DNA of 62,090 nt from a virus, in the IMG/VR virus record IMGVR_UViG_3300042527_000115, positions 1 through 62,090 of that record; one strand, written 5' to 3'. Shown here in pieces: positions 6,959 through 15,509 of the stretch (the stretch's first letter is position 1; each line of letters opens with the position of its first letter). A model generated the notes under the pieces. The model saw only the letters and a program-made list of their open reading frames with translations. It searched no databases and had not been told where the DNA came from. The position numbers and the translations under genes were made by a program.

Positions 6959-7245
6959 TGTTTTCGACATCTGGTGGCGCACTTTTAGGTCAAATCACAG
7001 CTAAGGGGGTCTCCGGTCGGGGATTTACTCCAGAGGAATTGGCCGAAAACGCCGTAGATCGGATTATTTCTATTAGCGCAACCGCAGATCCTGTGATTCG
7101 TCAACAGGCTGAAGCGTTTCGCGATCACATTCGTATGGTGCTGGTGAGCTATGGCAATCAGTGCGTCAGATCAAATCACACCACGATTTCTAACCGTCTC
7201 CGCGATGCGGGACATTCTGAATTAACTAAACTTTTGGAGAACTAA
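6958..7245 (+). CDS. Conserved small helical protein
   Basis: 95 residues, predicted mainly helical: GRGFTPEELAENAVDRIISIS, then PVIRQQAEAFRDHIRMVLVSYG. The pattern is frequent in neck regions of aquatic phages. No catalytic motif is visible. The gene overlaps the adaptor by one base and precedes a virion protein by one base. It may be a tail-completion or assembly protein, but that is inferred from position only. Confidence 0.55.
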   Translation: MFSTSGGALLGQITAKGVSGRGFTPEELAENAVDRIISISATADPVIRQQAEAFRDHIRMVLVSYGNQCVRSNHTTISNRLRDAGHSELTKLLEN

Positions 7246-7246
7246 A

Positions 7247-7708
7247 ATGGCTGGATTTACTACTGCTATGCCGACTTCCTTCAAGGTGGAAATCCTGAAG
7301 GCTGTTCACAACTTTACCGCTTCGACCGGCAATACTTTCAAGATTGCTCTGGGCAAGTCAACTGCTACTGTTACTGGCACATACAACGCTGCCACAACCA
7401 GCTACGACACCCTGTCGTCAAACTCTGACGAGCTGGCCAACGGTAACGGCTACACCACGGGTGGCGCTACGCTGACCTCGGTTACCCCGGTTGCTGATGG
7501 CACTACCGCAGTCTGCGATTTTGATAACTACACTTGGACTTCCGCAACCTTCACAACCTCTGGCGGCATCATTTATAACGACACCGCTACTGGAAATCCG
7601 GCTTGCGCAATTCTGAGCTTCGGTGGCGATCAGCAGGTTTCTTCGGGCGACTTCCAGATTCAGTTCCCCGCAGCAGCTGCCGCTACCGCGATCATTCGTA
7701 TCGCCTAA
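7247..7708 (+). CDS. Virion structural protein, beta-rich
   Basis: 153 residues, Ala/Thr/Ser/Gly-rich with alternating hydrophobic residues. It opens MAGFTTAMPTSFKVEILKAVHNF, then has a repeated ATVTGTYNAATTSYDTLSSN region and ends FQIQFPAAAAATAII. The composition and position among connector and fibre genes indicate a virion component. GGAGAAC precedes the ATG. The exact role is not known. Confidence 0.55.
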   Translation: MAGFTTAMPTSFKVEILKAVHNFTASTGNTFKIALGKSTATVTGTYNAATTSYDTLSSNSDELANGNGYTTGGATLTSVTPVADGTTAVCDFDNYTWTSATFTTSGGIIYNDTATGNPACAILSFGGDQQVSSGDFQIQFPAAAAATAIIRIA

Positions 7709-7717
7709 GAGTAAGAC

Positions 7718-8785
7718 ATGCCGGTATATGCTGGCTGGGGTGAAGTCCCTTGGGGTGATGGTACCTGGGGACTTGACCTCTATTATTACCAGGTAACCGG
7801 CGTTTCAGGATCCGGGGCCGTAGGCTCCGTGTCCTTCCAAATAACATCTAATGTCACCGGGGTTGCCGGAACAGGTGCGGTTGGTGATGAGACCCCGCTT
7901 GTTTCTTATACTCAGTCCGGTGTCAGCGCAACAGGTGCAGTAAACAATGTTGCAACGCAAATCCTAAAACTTGTCATCCCAACCGGGGTAGAAGGAACCG
8001 GGGCAGTAGCAGCTCCGGCCAACTATCTCTTAACCGAAACTCCAAACGGGGCCAGCGGCACAGGGGCGGTTGGGGATGTACTGATCAAGATTGATGACGC
8101 TCTGATCGTCAATGGCGTCCAGGGTACCGGAGCCGTGGGCGATGCCCAGATGGTTGAGGTGTTTGACCGGACCGTCTACTTCGATGGTTGGGGATCAATC
8201 AACTGGGGTGGCGGAGGCTGGGGTAACGGCTCTATATCGGTGGCCGGAACCGGAGATATTGGATCGGTCACCTTCCAGACCAATGATGCTTACATCCCAG
8301 ACGGCGTCCAAGGTACAGGTGCCATCGGTACGGTTTCCTTCAGCGTTGGGGAAAACATCATTCCGACTGGGGTACAGGGAACTGGTCAGGTAGGAACCAC
8401 CACCCCGGCAATTTCATACACACCGACTGGAGTACAAGGAACCGGTGCGGTATCTGCCGGCATCTTTGTATTTGAGGTAATGGTTACTGGAGTTGGGGCT
8501 ACCGGAGCGGTTGGGACGGTAACACCTCAATTCGACGAGACCGTCATCCCAACCGGGGTTTCTGGAACAGGTGCGGTTAGTGCGGCTACACCAACGCCCA
8601 CGGCCAAGCCTACCGGAGTATCTGGGACTGGGGCTATCGGAACGGTTGAAATTGAGATAGACGATAGTAAACTTGTAACCGGAGTTGCCGGAACCGGCGC
8701 TGTCGGAACAGTTTTGATTAGAGGTTGGACGATTATTAATGACGCTCAGGCAGCAAACTGGGAACAAATCAACACAGCAGCATAA
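7718..8785 (+). CDS. Tandem-repeat fibre protein (TGVxGTGAVG repeats)
   Basis: 355 residues containing 14 copies of a short repeat with core TGVxGTGAVGxV, each followed by a variable beta-strand-like linker, giving a unit of about 20-25 residues. Two Gly-Trp motifs, GWGEVPWGDGTWG at the N terminus and GWGSINWGGGGWG near residue 160, divide the array; a related GWG motif occurs in the 634-residue tail protein at 18605. One more GVAGVGAVGSV unit ends the fibre protein at 20506. The regular array suggests an extended trimeric beta structure. Probable tail fibre or head fibre. Confidence 0.6.
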   Translation: MPVYAGWGEVPWGDGTWGLDLYYYQVTGVSGSGAVGSVSFQITSNVTGVAGTGAVGDETPLVSYTQSGVSATGAVNNVATQILKLVIPTGVEGTGAVAAPANYLLTETPNGASGTGAVGDVLIKIDDALIVNGVQGTGAVGDAQMVEVFDRTVYFDGWGSINWGGGGWGNGSISVAGTGDIGSVTFQTNDAYIPDGVQGTGAIGTVSFSVGENIIPTGVQGTGQVGTTTPAISYTPTGVQGTGAVSAGIFVFEVMVTGVGATGAVGTVTPQFDETVIPTGVSGTGAVSAATPTPTAKPTGVSGTGAIGTVEIEIDDSKLVTGVAGTGAVGTVLIRGWTIINDAQAANWEQINTAA

Positions 8786-8794
8786 GGATCAAAC

Positions 8795-9772
8795 ATGGCA
8801 ACTAATTACACCACCCTATTAGGGTTTGCCCTACCTACCACCGGGGAGTTATCCGGTACGTGGGGTACCACAGTTAACGACAGTATTACTCAGTTGGTCG
8901 AGGACTCTGTTGCGCAGAGGGCCACAGCCAGCGTAGCTTCTGGTGACTGGACGCTAACAACCACTGGATCTGGATCAGCTAACCAGGCTCGGTGTGCAAT
9001 CTTGATTCCGACTGGATCCCCCGGGGTCAGCCGAAACATTATTGCTCCGTCTTCAAGTAAGGCTTACATCGTCATTAACCAGTCTGACGCAGCCGTAGTG
9101 GTCAAAGGATCGGCCACAACTGGTGTGACGATTGCAGCTGGAAAGAACGCTTGCGTAGCCTGGAACGGATCAGACTTTGTCAAGATTGCTTCTAACGAGG
9201 CAGTTAGCCTGACCACTGGGGTTAGCGGAACTCTGCCGGTAGCAAATGGCGGAACCGGACTGACATCTGGAACTTCCGGCGGTGTGCTGGCCTATACCGC
9301 AACCGGAGTCTTGGCTTCTTCTGGAGCGCTTGCAGCAAATAATTTTGTAATCGGTGGTGGCGCAGGTGTGGCCCCTTCAAGCACAAGTTTGCTGGCCCTG
9401 TCAGCAGCAGTCACGACAGGTAACTTTGTTAAGGCAGTTGGATATGCCGACACGGTTACGGCCCTGGGTAACACCGGTGCGGCCATTAACATAGACGCAA
9501 CAAGTGGCGGAGTTTTTACGGCTACTCTTAACAATAGCTGCACCTTTACGATTCGTTATCCGGTAGCTTCAGGAGCATCATCATTTGTGCTGATTCTTAC
9601 CAATGACGCAACACCAGGTCGGACGGTGACACTTGCCGGTGGTACATTCAAGTATCCTGACGGATCGGTGACCCGGACTACGACCGCAAACGCAACAGAT
9701 ATTTGGTTCTTTATGACACCTGATGGTGGAACCACTTATTACGTTTCAATCCCAATGAAAAACCTTTCTTAA
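8795..9772 (+). CDS. Tail fibre-like protein
   Basis: 325 residues. The N-terminal third is globular (YTTLLGFALPTTGELSGTWG, a common fibre-protein start). A hinge VSGTLPVANGGTGLTSGTSGG follows; the motif LPVANGGTG is a classical phage fibre linker. The C-terminal third is beta-rich with Gly/Ala/Thr. The protein probably contributes to host attachment. It follows the repeat protein by nine bases. Confidence 0.7.
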   Translation: MATNYTTLLGFALPTTGELSGTWGTTVNDSITQLVEDSVAQRATASVASGDWTLTTTGSGSANQARCAILIPTGSPGVSRNIIAPSSSKAYIVINQSDAAVVVKGSATTGVTIAAGKNACVAWNGSDFVKIASNEAVSLTTGVSGTLPVANGGTGLTSGTSGGVLAYTATGVLASSGALAANNFVIGGGAGVAPSSTSLLALSAAVTTGNFVKAVGYADTVTALGNTGAAINIDATSGGVFTATLNNSCTFTIRYPVASGASSFVLILTNDATPGRTVTLAGGTFKYPDGSVTRTTTANATDIWFFMTPDGGTTYYVSIPMKNLS

Positions 9773-9787
9773 TTAAGGAGTAACAAA

Positions 9788-9988
9788 ATGGCTCTTACCC
9801 AAGAACAAATTGACACTATTGAGTTTCAAAAAGCACAACAGGCGCTTGGAACCAGAATGGAAACTATTCGTTTGGCCAAAGAAGTTTTAATGGAAAATGA
9901 TCGCAATAAGCCGGTTGGTGATCGTGGCATTACTGCTGCTGACATTACTGCGTTTGCTCAATCTATTGAACAATATGTCAACCAGTGA
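9788..9988 (+). CDS. Small helical protein, 66 residues
   Basis: The sequence begins MALTQEQIDTIEFQKAQQAL and is predicted to be a pair of helices. AAGGAG lies upstream of the ATG. It overlaps the first 2OG oxygenase gene by four bases, so it belongs to that AT-rich transcript. Short proteins of this type often lie next to phage oxygenase genes. Function unknown. Confidence 0.55.
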   Translation: MALTQEQIDTIEFQKAQQALGTRMETIRLAKEVLMENDRNKPVGDRGITAADITAFAQSIEQYVNQ

Positions 9989-10584
9989 ATGAGTTTCACT
10001 ATTTTCCATCTGCCGTGTATCGGGAAGAAAAGCCCGAGTGGGTTGATCACGTTTTAAAAAACGTAGAAAGGTATTACGAACAGCAAAAACAAATCAACAA
10101 AGAACAAAACAATATGTGGCCGGTTACTCAAACTAGTCACATGGGAAACGATCCAGAGTTGTTTTTTCTAGCTGATTATTTTGCAAAAACCGCTACAGAT
10201 CTTTTAAAACAACAAGGTTACTTTATTGACCCATTTGAGTTTTACACATCTGGTATGTGGGGGCAGGAAATAGGATATGGAGGAATGCACGAGCCGCACG
10301 TTCATGCTAATACGCAAATGTGTGGCTTGTTCTTTTTAGAAGCTCCAGAAGGCGGATCGTTTCCAATATTTTCAGATCCAAGAACTAGCAAGGCCATGAC
10401 TGATTTAATGATGGCAGACAATGAAGTACGAGTTGGGACGCCAAAGATTTATTTTAACAATATGGTGCCAGGCACATTTATGTTTTTTAATGCTTGGCTA
10501 CCGCATCAGTTTTCTTTTAGTAATGTAGAAGCTCCAACCAAATTTGTTCATTTCACTTTAAATTGCAAAGAAAGACAAAACTAA
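9985..10584 (+). CDS. 2OG-Fe(II) oxygenase (type 5-like)
   Basis: 199 residues. The iron site is visible as HEPHVHAN (His102, His105, His107) and a distal His near residue 174 in NAWLPHQFS, with a beta-barrel pattern between them (MCGLFFLEAPEGGSFPIF). This is the phage 2OG-Fe(II) oxygenase group resembling 2OG-FeII_Oxy_5. The family uses iron, oxygen and 2-oxoglutarate to hydroxylate proteins, nucleic acids or small molecules; the substrate here is unknown. It is the first of four consecutive members. Confidence 0.75.
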   Translation: MNEFHYFPSAVYREEKPEWVDHVLKNVERYYEQQKQINKEQNNMWPVTQTSHMGNDPELFFLADYFAKTATDLLKQQGYFIDPFEFYTSGMWGQEIGYGGMHEPHVHANTQMCGLFFLEAPEGGSFPIFSDPRTSKAMTDLMMADNEVRVGTPKIYFNNMVPGTFMFFNAWLPHQFSFSNVEAPTKFVHFTLNCKERQN

Positions 10585-11178
10585 ATGCAATATGCATTAA
10601 CTCCATATTCGGAGGCGCGCGAACCATTTGCATGGTGGGATGGGGCATTTAACGAACAACAGTTAAATTGGCTTCAACAACAAGCCCGTGATGTAAAAGT
10701 AAAAGCCCAAGTTGGGGGTGGAGGCGTGGGGGTTAATGACCCAGGAATACGTCGATCAGGACTTCATTGGTTACCAAACACACCAGATACACAATGGGTT
10801 TTTGAAACGCTGGCCCATGTTGTGTCAAGTTTAAACGCTCAGTTTTTTAGATTTAACTTAACTGGTTTTGGAGAACAAATTCAGTTAACAAATTATGACG
10901 AATCTGAAAATGGCATGTATGGGTGGCATGTAGATATGGGTCCACATACGAATTCGCCGTGTCGAAAATTATCAATAGTTATGCAGTTGTCTGACCCAGT
11001 TGAATATGAGGGTGGTGTATTAGAGCTACAACCACATGGAAAAGACATAATTAAAATGAGAAAGCAACGTGGTCTTATTGTTGCATTTCCATCTTGGACT
11101 TTGCATCAGGTAACTCCTGTTACGCAAGGGAATCGTCAATCGTTAGTAGCATGGATATCGGGGCCACCATTCAAATGA
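10585..11178 (+). CDS. 2OG-Fe(II) oxygenase (prolyl hydroxylase-like)
   Basis: 197 residues. The HxD pair is in YGWHVDMGPH (His115, Asp117), the distal His in TLHQVTP (His174) and the 2OG-binding Arg in GNRQSLVAW (Arg184). All four ligands of the active site are therefore present and correctly spaced. The sequence is closest to PKHD-type hydroxylases. It starts directly after the previous stop codon and its stop overlaps the next ATG. Confidence 0.82.
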   Translation: MQYALTPYSEAREPFAWWDGAFNEQQLNWLQQQARDVKVKAQVGGGGVGVNDPGIRRSGLHWLPNTPDTQWVFETLAHVVSSLNAQFFRFNLTGFGEQIQLTNYDESENGMYGWHVDMGPHTNSPCRKLSIVMQLSDPVEYEGGVLELQPHGKDIIKMRKQRGLIVAFPSWTLHQVTPVTQGNRQSLVAWISGPPFK

Positions 11179-11777
11179 ACGAAACAGAATACAAAGACTT
11201 TATTGGATTTTATTACAACTTGTATCCAGCAGGATACTGTCAGCATCTTATTAACGAGTTTGATCGTTTGCAAGAAAATGGTGCTGGTGCCAATCGTCAG
11301 CGTTCAGAAAATGCAGACAAACATATAAAAGACGACTATCAAATTAATTTTAATATTCGTAATCATGCGTTAGAAAGATTTCAAGAAAAAGATCCATCTG
11401 ATATGTTTTTTGATGGACTTCAGGCTTGTTATAACGATTACACCGCAACATATTCAGTGCTGCGTAACAACGGCATGGTTCGTGCAACAGTTATGAAAAT
11501 GCAAAAAACCGGCCCTGGTGGTGGTTATCATGTTTGGCATGGAGAACAAGGTTCTGGAACGCATGCAAACAGAGTGATTACTTATATGGTTTATTTAAAT
11601 TCACTTGAAGATGGTGACGGAGGAGAGACAGAATTTTTGTATCAAAGAACCAGAGTTAAGCCAAAAGAAAATTTGATGTTGTTATGGCCTGCGGCGTACA
11701 CACATGCGCATCGCGGTAACCCTGTGTTAACAGATAAATACAAATATATTGTTACGGGATGGTTTTACTATGACTAG
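11175..11777 (+). CDS. 2OG-Fe(II) oxygenase
   Basis: 200 residues from the ATG that overlaps the previous stop codon (ATGA). The probable iron ligands lie in YHVWHGEQ (His119, His122, Glu124) with distal His177 and His179 in THAHRGNP. The first ligand pair therefore deviates from HxD and may use H-x-x-H or H-x-E. The region MVYLNSLEDGDGGETEF is typical of the prolyl 4-hydroxylase-like core. The active site should be confirmed structurally. It is translationally coupled to both neighbours. Confidence 0.72.
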   Translation: MNETEYKDFIGFYYNLYPAGYCQHLINEFDRLQENGAGANRQRSENADKHIKDDYQINFNIRNHALERFQEKDPSDMFFDGLQACYNDYTATYSVLRNNGMVRATVMKMQKTGPGGGYHVWHGEQGSGTHANRVITYMVYLNSLEDGDGGETEFLYQRTRVKPKENLMLLWPAAYTHAHRGNPVLTDKYKYIVTGWFYYD

Positions 11778-12345
11778 AACTGAAGAGTTTCAAAACAAAG
11801 GTTACACAATTGTCCGTGGGTTTATTGATCCACAATCGGTGTCAACTATTTCCCGTTACCTTGAAAATTCATTAAAACGCTATCCAGAAAACAATCAAGG
11901 TGGTCGAGTTGGAGATAGCAGTAAAATTTCTTGGTACGCAGATCCGCTAATTGAAACGGTTTTGGTTAACTCTCTTCCTGAGATGGAAGAAATTACTGGG
12001 TATAAGCTATTTCCGTCATATTCATTTACCAGGGTCTATACCAAGGGCGACGAGCTTAAACCGCATACTGACCGACCGGCATGTGAAATATCAGTCACTT
12101 GCCATATAGCAACCGTTGGCAAACCCTGGCCTATCTGGATGCAAGCTCCTGGTTCGGAGCCATCAGAACATTTTCTTGAGCCTGGCGATGCTTGTATTTA
12201 TCATGGGTGCCAAGTTAAGCACTGGCGCACACCGGCTGTAGAAACAGATGTAAATGTGCAGTTTATGTTGCATTACGTTAAACAGGACGGCCCTAATGCC
12301 GACCATAAATTTGATAAGCGCCCAAGCTTGGGGCTTAAAAAGTAG
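11770..12345 (+). CDS. 2OG-Fe(II) oxygenase (phytanoyl/prolyl-like)
   Basis: 191 residues. The metal site is KPHTDRPA (His99, Asp101) and VKHWR (His151), with Arg153 as a possible co-substrate ligand. The sequence begins MTRTEEFQNKGYTIVRGFID, similar to the start of many phage hydroxylases. It overlaps the preceding oxygenase by eight bases. Together the four consecutive oxygenases are different in sequence, so they are not recent tandem copies. The substrate is unknown. Confidence 0.78.
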   Translation: MTRTEEFQNKGYTIVRGFIDPQSVSTISRYLENSLKRYPENNQGGRVGDSSKISWYADPLIETVLVNSLPEMEEITGYKLFPSYSFTRVYTKGDELKPHTDRPACEISVTCHIATVGKPWPIWMQAPGSEPSEHFLEPGDACIYHGCQVKHWRTPAVETDVNVQFMLHYVKQDGPNADHKFDKRPSLGLKK

Positions 12346-12354
12346 GGGGTAAAA

Positions 12355-13809
12355 ATGCCTATAGGATCAGCAAAAATTGGTGTTCTTGGGGCCGGATTGG
12401 TTCCTGGAGGCACGGAAACATTTAACGCTTCTGGAACATTTACTGTTCCTCCTGGCGTTAAAAAAGTAAATATCACTGGAAAAGGTGGAACCGGAAATCC
12501 TGGCAACGCTGGGAATCCTGGAAACGCAGGAAATTTGGGATCTGGTGGATCTGGTGGTCAAGGCGGCGGAACACTCAGAACTCCGGCTGTGCCGCCTTCA
12601 ATAGAACAGTACGCTGGCGGTGCTGGCGGTGCTGCTTACAGGGCAAAAAATTGTTCTAGTCAAGCTCCATACGCTGGTCCACCCAGAAATATAAGTGCGC
12701 CTCCTTCGTTTCCGTGGCCAACAGCACCAGGGCAATGTTTGCTATCGCCAACGGCTAATAATCCGGGTGGGCCAGGTAATTCAGGACTAAGTGGATTTTC
12801 TGGAGATGTAGGAACAGCTGGAAACGCCGGAAATTCTGGTAACGCAGGGACTACTGGAAATTCTTCAACAGCAATATGTAAAACATTTACTGGTGGAGCT
12901 GGTGGTAATGCTGGCGCGGGAGGGGCAGCTGGAAATGCTGGAAATGGAGGAACCGGGGGAGGTGGTGGCACCGTAGGAAGTCATGGATGTTCAAATAATC
13001 CAGTCCCTGGTGGTAGTGGTGGAAATGGAGCTGGCAATGCTGGATCGGGATTAAGCAGAAACCAAAATACAATAACTGGTCCATCAACTCCTGCTGCCAC
13101 TTGGGCAAAAATAGGTGGATGGGGTGGAGGTGGTGCTGGAATAAATTCCGGAGGTAGCGGCCAGTGTGGTCAAGCTGGTAAGGGAGATTATTTTTCTCCA
13201 TATAATAATTTAGCAAAAGCAGTTGGTGGTACAGATCCAGCAAATTTGTTTCAACAAAATAACCCAACATTTAACAACAATGTTTATGCTAATACTGTAA
13301 CTCGTAATATGACTGGTGGCGCTGGTGGTTATACAATTGGCGTTGTTGGAAGTGCTGGATTGACTGCAATATCTCAGTTCGCCAATGATAATTTTAATAT
13401 TTCAAATCCAGGTCCAATACCTTGCAGTGCGGTATGGTCTGGAAGAACTTGTGCTTCCGGTAACCACAATATCATAGGTTTGCCAAATAGTTGTGGCGGT
13501 CCGCTTAGTACAACTAATAATGCATTTAGAGCTGGTGGAGGTGGAGGGTCTGGTGGTTCTGGACGGTATCCTGGATGTTATAATTTAATACCATCTACAA
13601 ACAGACTTCCTTGTCTAGCTTCAGCTGGAGGTGGGGGAGGTGGTGGTAGAGGGAATGCAGGGGGTTCTGGTGGAACTTCAACTGGTGGCGCAGGATCAGC
13701 AGCTACACCAGCAACATTTAATTGCGTTCCAGTAACACCAGGAAGTCCGTATCCTGTAACTGTTGCAGCTCCAGGTGGTCAAGTCGTTATTTCATGGAAT
13801 CCACAATGA
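12355..13809 (+). CDS. Glycine-rich tail adhesin candidate
   Basis: 484 residues. The N terminus has a small beta domain (TFNASGTFTVPPGVKKVNI), the usual opening of Gly-rich tail-tip proteins. Long stretches of GNPGNAGNPGNAGN- and GGxGG-type sequence follow, broken by short Cys-containing loops (more than ten Cys). Such Gly-X-Gly arrays can form polyglycine-II helical bundles as in T-even adhesin gp38, with variable loops that contact the receptor. AGGGGG precedes the ATG. The role as receptor-binding protein is inferred. Confidence 0.6.
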   Translation: MPIGSAKIGVLGAGLVPGGTETFNASGTFTVPPGVKKVNITGKGGTGNPGNAGNPGNAGNLGSGGSGGQGGGTLRTPAVPPSIEQYAGGAGGAAYRAKNCSSQAPYAGPPRNISAPPSFPWPTAPGQCLLSPTANNPGGPGNSGLSGFSGDVGTAGNAGNSGNAGTTGNSSTAICKTFTGGAGGNAGAGGAAGNAGNGGTGGGGGTVGSHGCSNNPVPGGSGGNGAGNAGSGLSRNQNTITGPSTPAATWAKIGGWGGGGAGINSGGSGQCGQAGKGDYFSPYNNLAKAVGGTDPANLFQQNNPTFNNNVYANTVTRNMTGGAGGYTIGVVGSAGLTAISQFANDNFNISNPGPIPCSAVWSGRTCASGNHNIIGLPNSCGGPLSTTNNAFRAGGGGGSGGSGRYPGCYNLIPSTNRLPCLASAGGGGGGGRGNAGGSGGTSTGGAGSAATPATFNCVPVTPGSPYPVTVAAPGGQVVISWNPQ

Positions 13810-14501
13810 AACGCAAAGAAGCTATTCAAAAAGTCAAAGAACATGAAAATGCGGTTGAGGTTGAACGCATTAAAAAACTTCGTGAACTTGAAGCTAAGCT
13901 GGATTTAGAAAACCGAGAGAGCAATTATAACCGAGCTAGATCTATTACAGTTGGAACATCTTTTGGCGGCACTACAGAAATCATGATGCGTGGTGATGGA
14001 GGTCGCCATCTTTGGTGTGTAATGCAACCAGTAGAGGTTATTGAACTTATTTATCAATTAGCCGCAAATGTTGGTTGCAATGCACAACTTACTCCGCGCA
14101 AAGATTTTGCAAGCTGGAGAGATTGGCGAGTTTCAGAAGCAGAAAAAAAACATTTAAATGGTCACGCACCCTTTGTAAATGATATGGCGTTGGTTCAAAA
14201 TCTAGGACGATCTGGGTACGATGATAAGCATGTACAAAAAATACTTGATGATTTAGCAAAGATGAAAGATTTTGCTAATGAAACTGACGATGCAAAAATT
14301 TTAGGCCAAGAATCAAAAGACGATGGAGCGCCAAGTTTGATGATTGGCGAAGAGGATGGATTGCTTCACAATAAATTAGCAATAAAAAATGGAGAACTTC
14401 TTCAAATGTCTGGTGGAACAGGGGGAGATCCAACCATACAACTTAGAGACTTAGAGGAACAAAATGAAACTGTGGCAACTAAAAAATCCGCAAACCGGTG
14501 A
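13806..14501 (+). CDS. Hypothetical protein with N-terminal coiled coil
   Basis: 231 residues from the ATG that overlaps the adhesin stop codon. Residues 1-45 form a charged coiled coil (EAIQKVKEHENAVEVERI); a globular region follows with GGRHLWCVMQPVEVIELIYQLA and a later acidic, poorly ordered end. No known domain is recognised. Translational coupling to the adhesin suggests that it helps assemble or attach it. Confidence 0.5.
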   Translation: MKRKEAIQKVKEHENAVEVERIKKLRELEAKLDLENRESNYNRARSITVGTSFGGTTEIMMRGDGGRHLWCVMQPVEVIELIYQLAANVGCNAQLTPRKDFASWRDWRVSEAEKKHLNGHAPFVNDMALVQNLGRSGYDDKHVQKILDDLAKMKDFANETDDAKILGQESKDDGAPSLMIGEEDGLLHNKLAIKNGELLQMSGGTGGDPTIQLRDLEEQNETVATKKSANR

Positions 14502-14832
14502 AAATATTGGTGGCCTACAACCACTGCCGGAAAACTGGGGTCCAATATTTGGCATGGAAGGTGTCAAAGATCGTTTGGGAGATTTGTCATGGCTGGGTAT
14601 TACGGATCGCTGTTGGGTTGAAGTCGAGGCAGATGATCCAGTTAACCCTGTAAAGCAAGACATTGATGATCGAATAGCAATTTTTTATGAAGAAGCAAAT
14701 CAAAAACTTGCAAATCAAACACTGACTAAAGGTCAGTGGCAATCATGGATTGATTATCAACAAAAATTACAAAACGTACCATTGCAGCCTGGATACCCTA
14801 ATGAAGTGAGATGGCCTGATAAACCTGAATGA
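14464..14832 (+). CDS. Tail fibre assembly protein-like
   Basis: 122 residues. The sequence NPQTGENIGGLQPLPENWGPIFGM followed by LSWLGITDRCWVEVEADDP and a helical C-terminal half with DDRIAIFYEEANQKLA and WIDYQQKLQNVP is similar to the assembly chaperones placed after fibre genes (Tfa or DUF4376 type). The start at 14464 is supported by GAGGAAC just upstream, though it overlaps the previous gene by 38 bases. The role is inferred from pattern and position. Confidence 0.5.
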   Translation: MKLWQLKNPQTGENIGGLQPLPENWGPIFGMEGVKDRLGDLSWLGITDRCWVEVEADDPVNPVKQDIDDRIAIFYEEANQKLANQTLTKGQWQSWIDYQQKLQNVPLQPGYPNEVRWPDKPE

Positions 14833-15068
14833 ATAAATACTTAATCCGGTTTAATAAATCAAAAGGCGAGCCGGGCCGAGGAAGTGAAGAACATGTGTGG
14901 CGAGTTTTTGAAAACGGTAACGAGATATTAGCCAGGCATGTGAGGATTAATGTTCCAAGTTGGAGTGAGCAGACCGAGCCAGACTGGAACATTGCATGTA
15001 TTGGTCAAATGACGTTTCATCCCGGTGTAGACATTGTTGAAATTAATAGAGTGGAAGGATGGGGTTAG
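14829..15068 (+). CDS. Hypothetical protein, 79 residues
   Basis: Begins MNKYLIRFNKSKGEPGRGSEEH, with WRVFENGNEILARHV and ending in a beta-rich segment (IACIGQMTFHP). The ATG overlaps the previous stop codon. It has the look of a small beta-barrel protein and may be an accessory of the neighbouring cupin. No family recognised. Confidence 0.5.
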   Translation: MNKYLIRFNKSKGEPGRGSEEHVWRVFENGNEILARHVRINVPSWSEQTEPDWNIACIGQMTFHPGVDIVEINRVEGWG

Positions 15069-15509
15069 ATGCACAGTCCAGAGGTTCAAATAGTTGCAAT
15101 TAGTAATGTATTTACTAGATTAATGCACTTTGTTAATCGCGGAGATTGTGAATCCGGACATACCCATACATACGATCATGCAACGATGGTTAGTGCAGGA
15201 TCGGTGCTTTATGAGGTTCTTGATGGACCCGATGGAAATGTTGTAAAAGCTAAAGAGTTCAAAGCTCCTGGCTATGTGTTTGTTGAAAAAGATAAGTATC
15301 ACCGAATTACAGCACTAGAGGACAATACGGTGTGTGTATGTATTCATGCTTTACGCACTATTGATGAAACAATAATTTCACCAGATTCTTTTATTGAACC
15401 TTTATATTCAACAAACAACGGTGAAATTAAAAATGCCGTACAACAACTAACAGGAATTAGCTGGAACGAAATAACTCGATATGAACCAGTAGGAGGCCAT
15501 CATGGCTAA
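15069..15509 (+). CDS. Cupin-type metalloprotein
   Basis: 146 residues. The first cupin motif is seen as SGHTHTYDHATMVSAGS, giving His-x-His and a nearby His, and the second as KYHRITALEDNTVC. The core is a small double-stranded beta-helix like that of cysteine dioxygenase or other iron cupins. It follows the oxygenase-rich block and adds another probable iron-dependent enzyme or sensor. The substrate is unknown. It overlaps the next gene by eight bases. Confidence 0.65.
   Translation: MHSPEVQIVAISNVFTRLMHFVNRGDCESGHTHTYDHATMVSAGSVLYEVLDGPDGNVVKAKEFKAPGYVFVEKDKYHRITALEDNTVCVCIHALRTIDETIISPDSFIEPLYSTNNGEIKNAVQQLTGISWNEITRYEPVGGHHG

Noticed and set aside
12887-13270. His/Gln/Leu-rich minus-strand frame
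   Set aside because: Shadow of the Gly-rich adhesin gene; the composition results from reading GGT/GGA repeats backwards.
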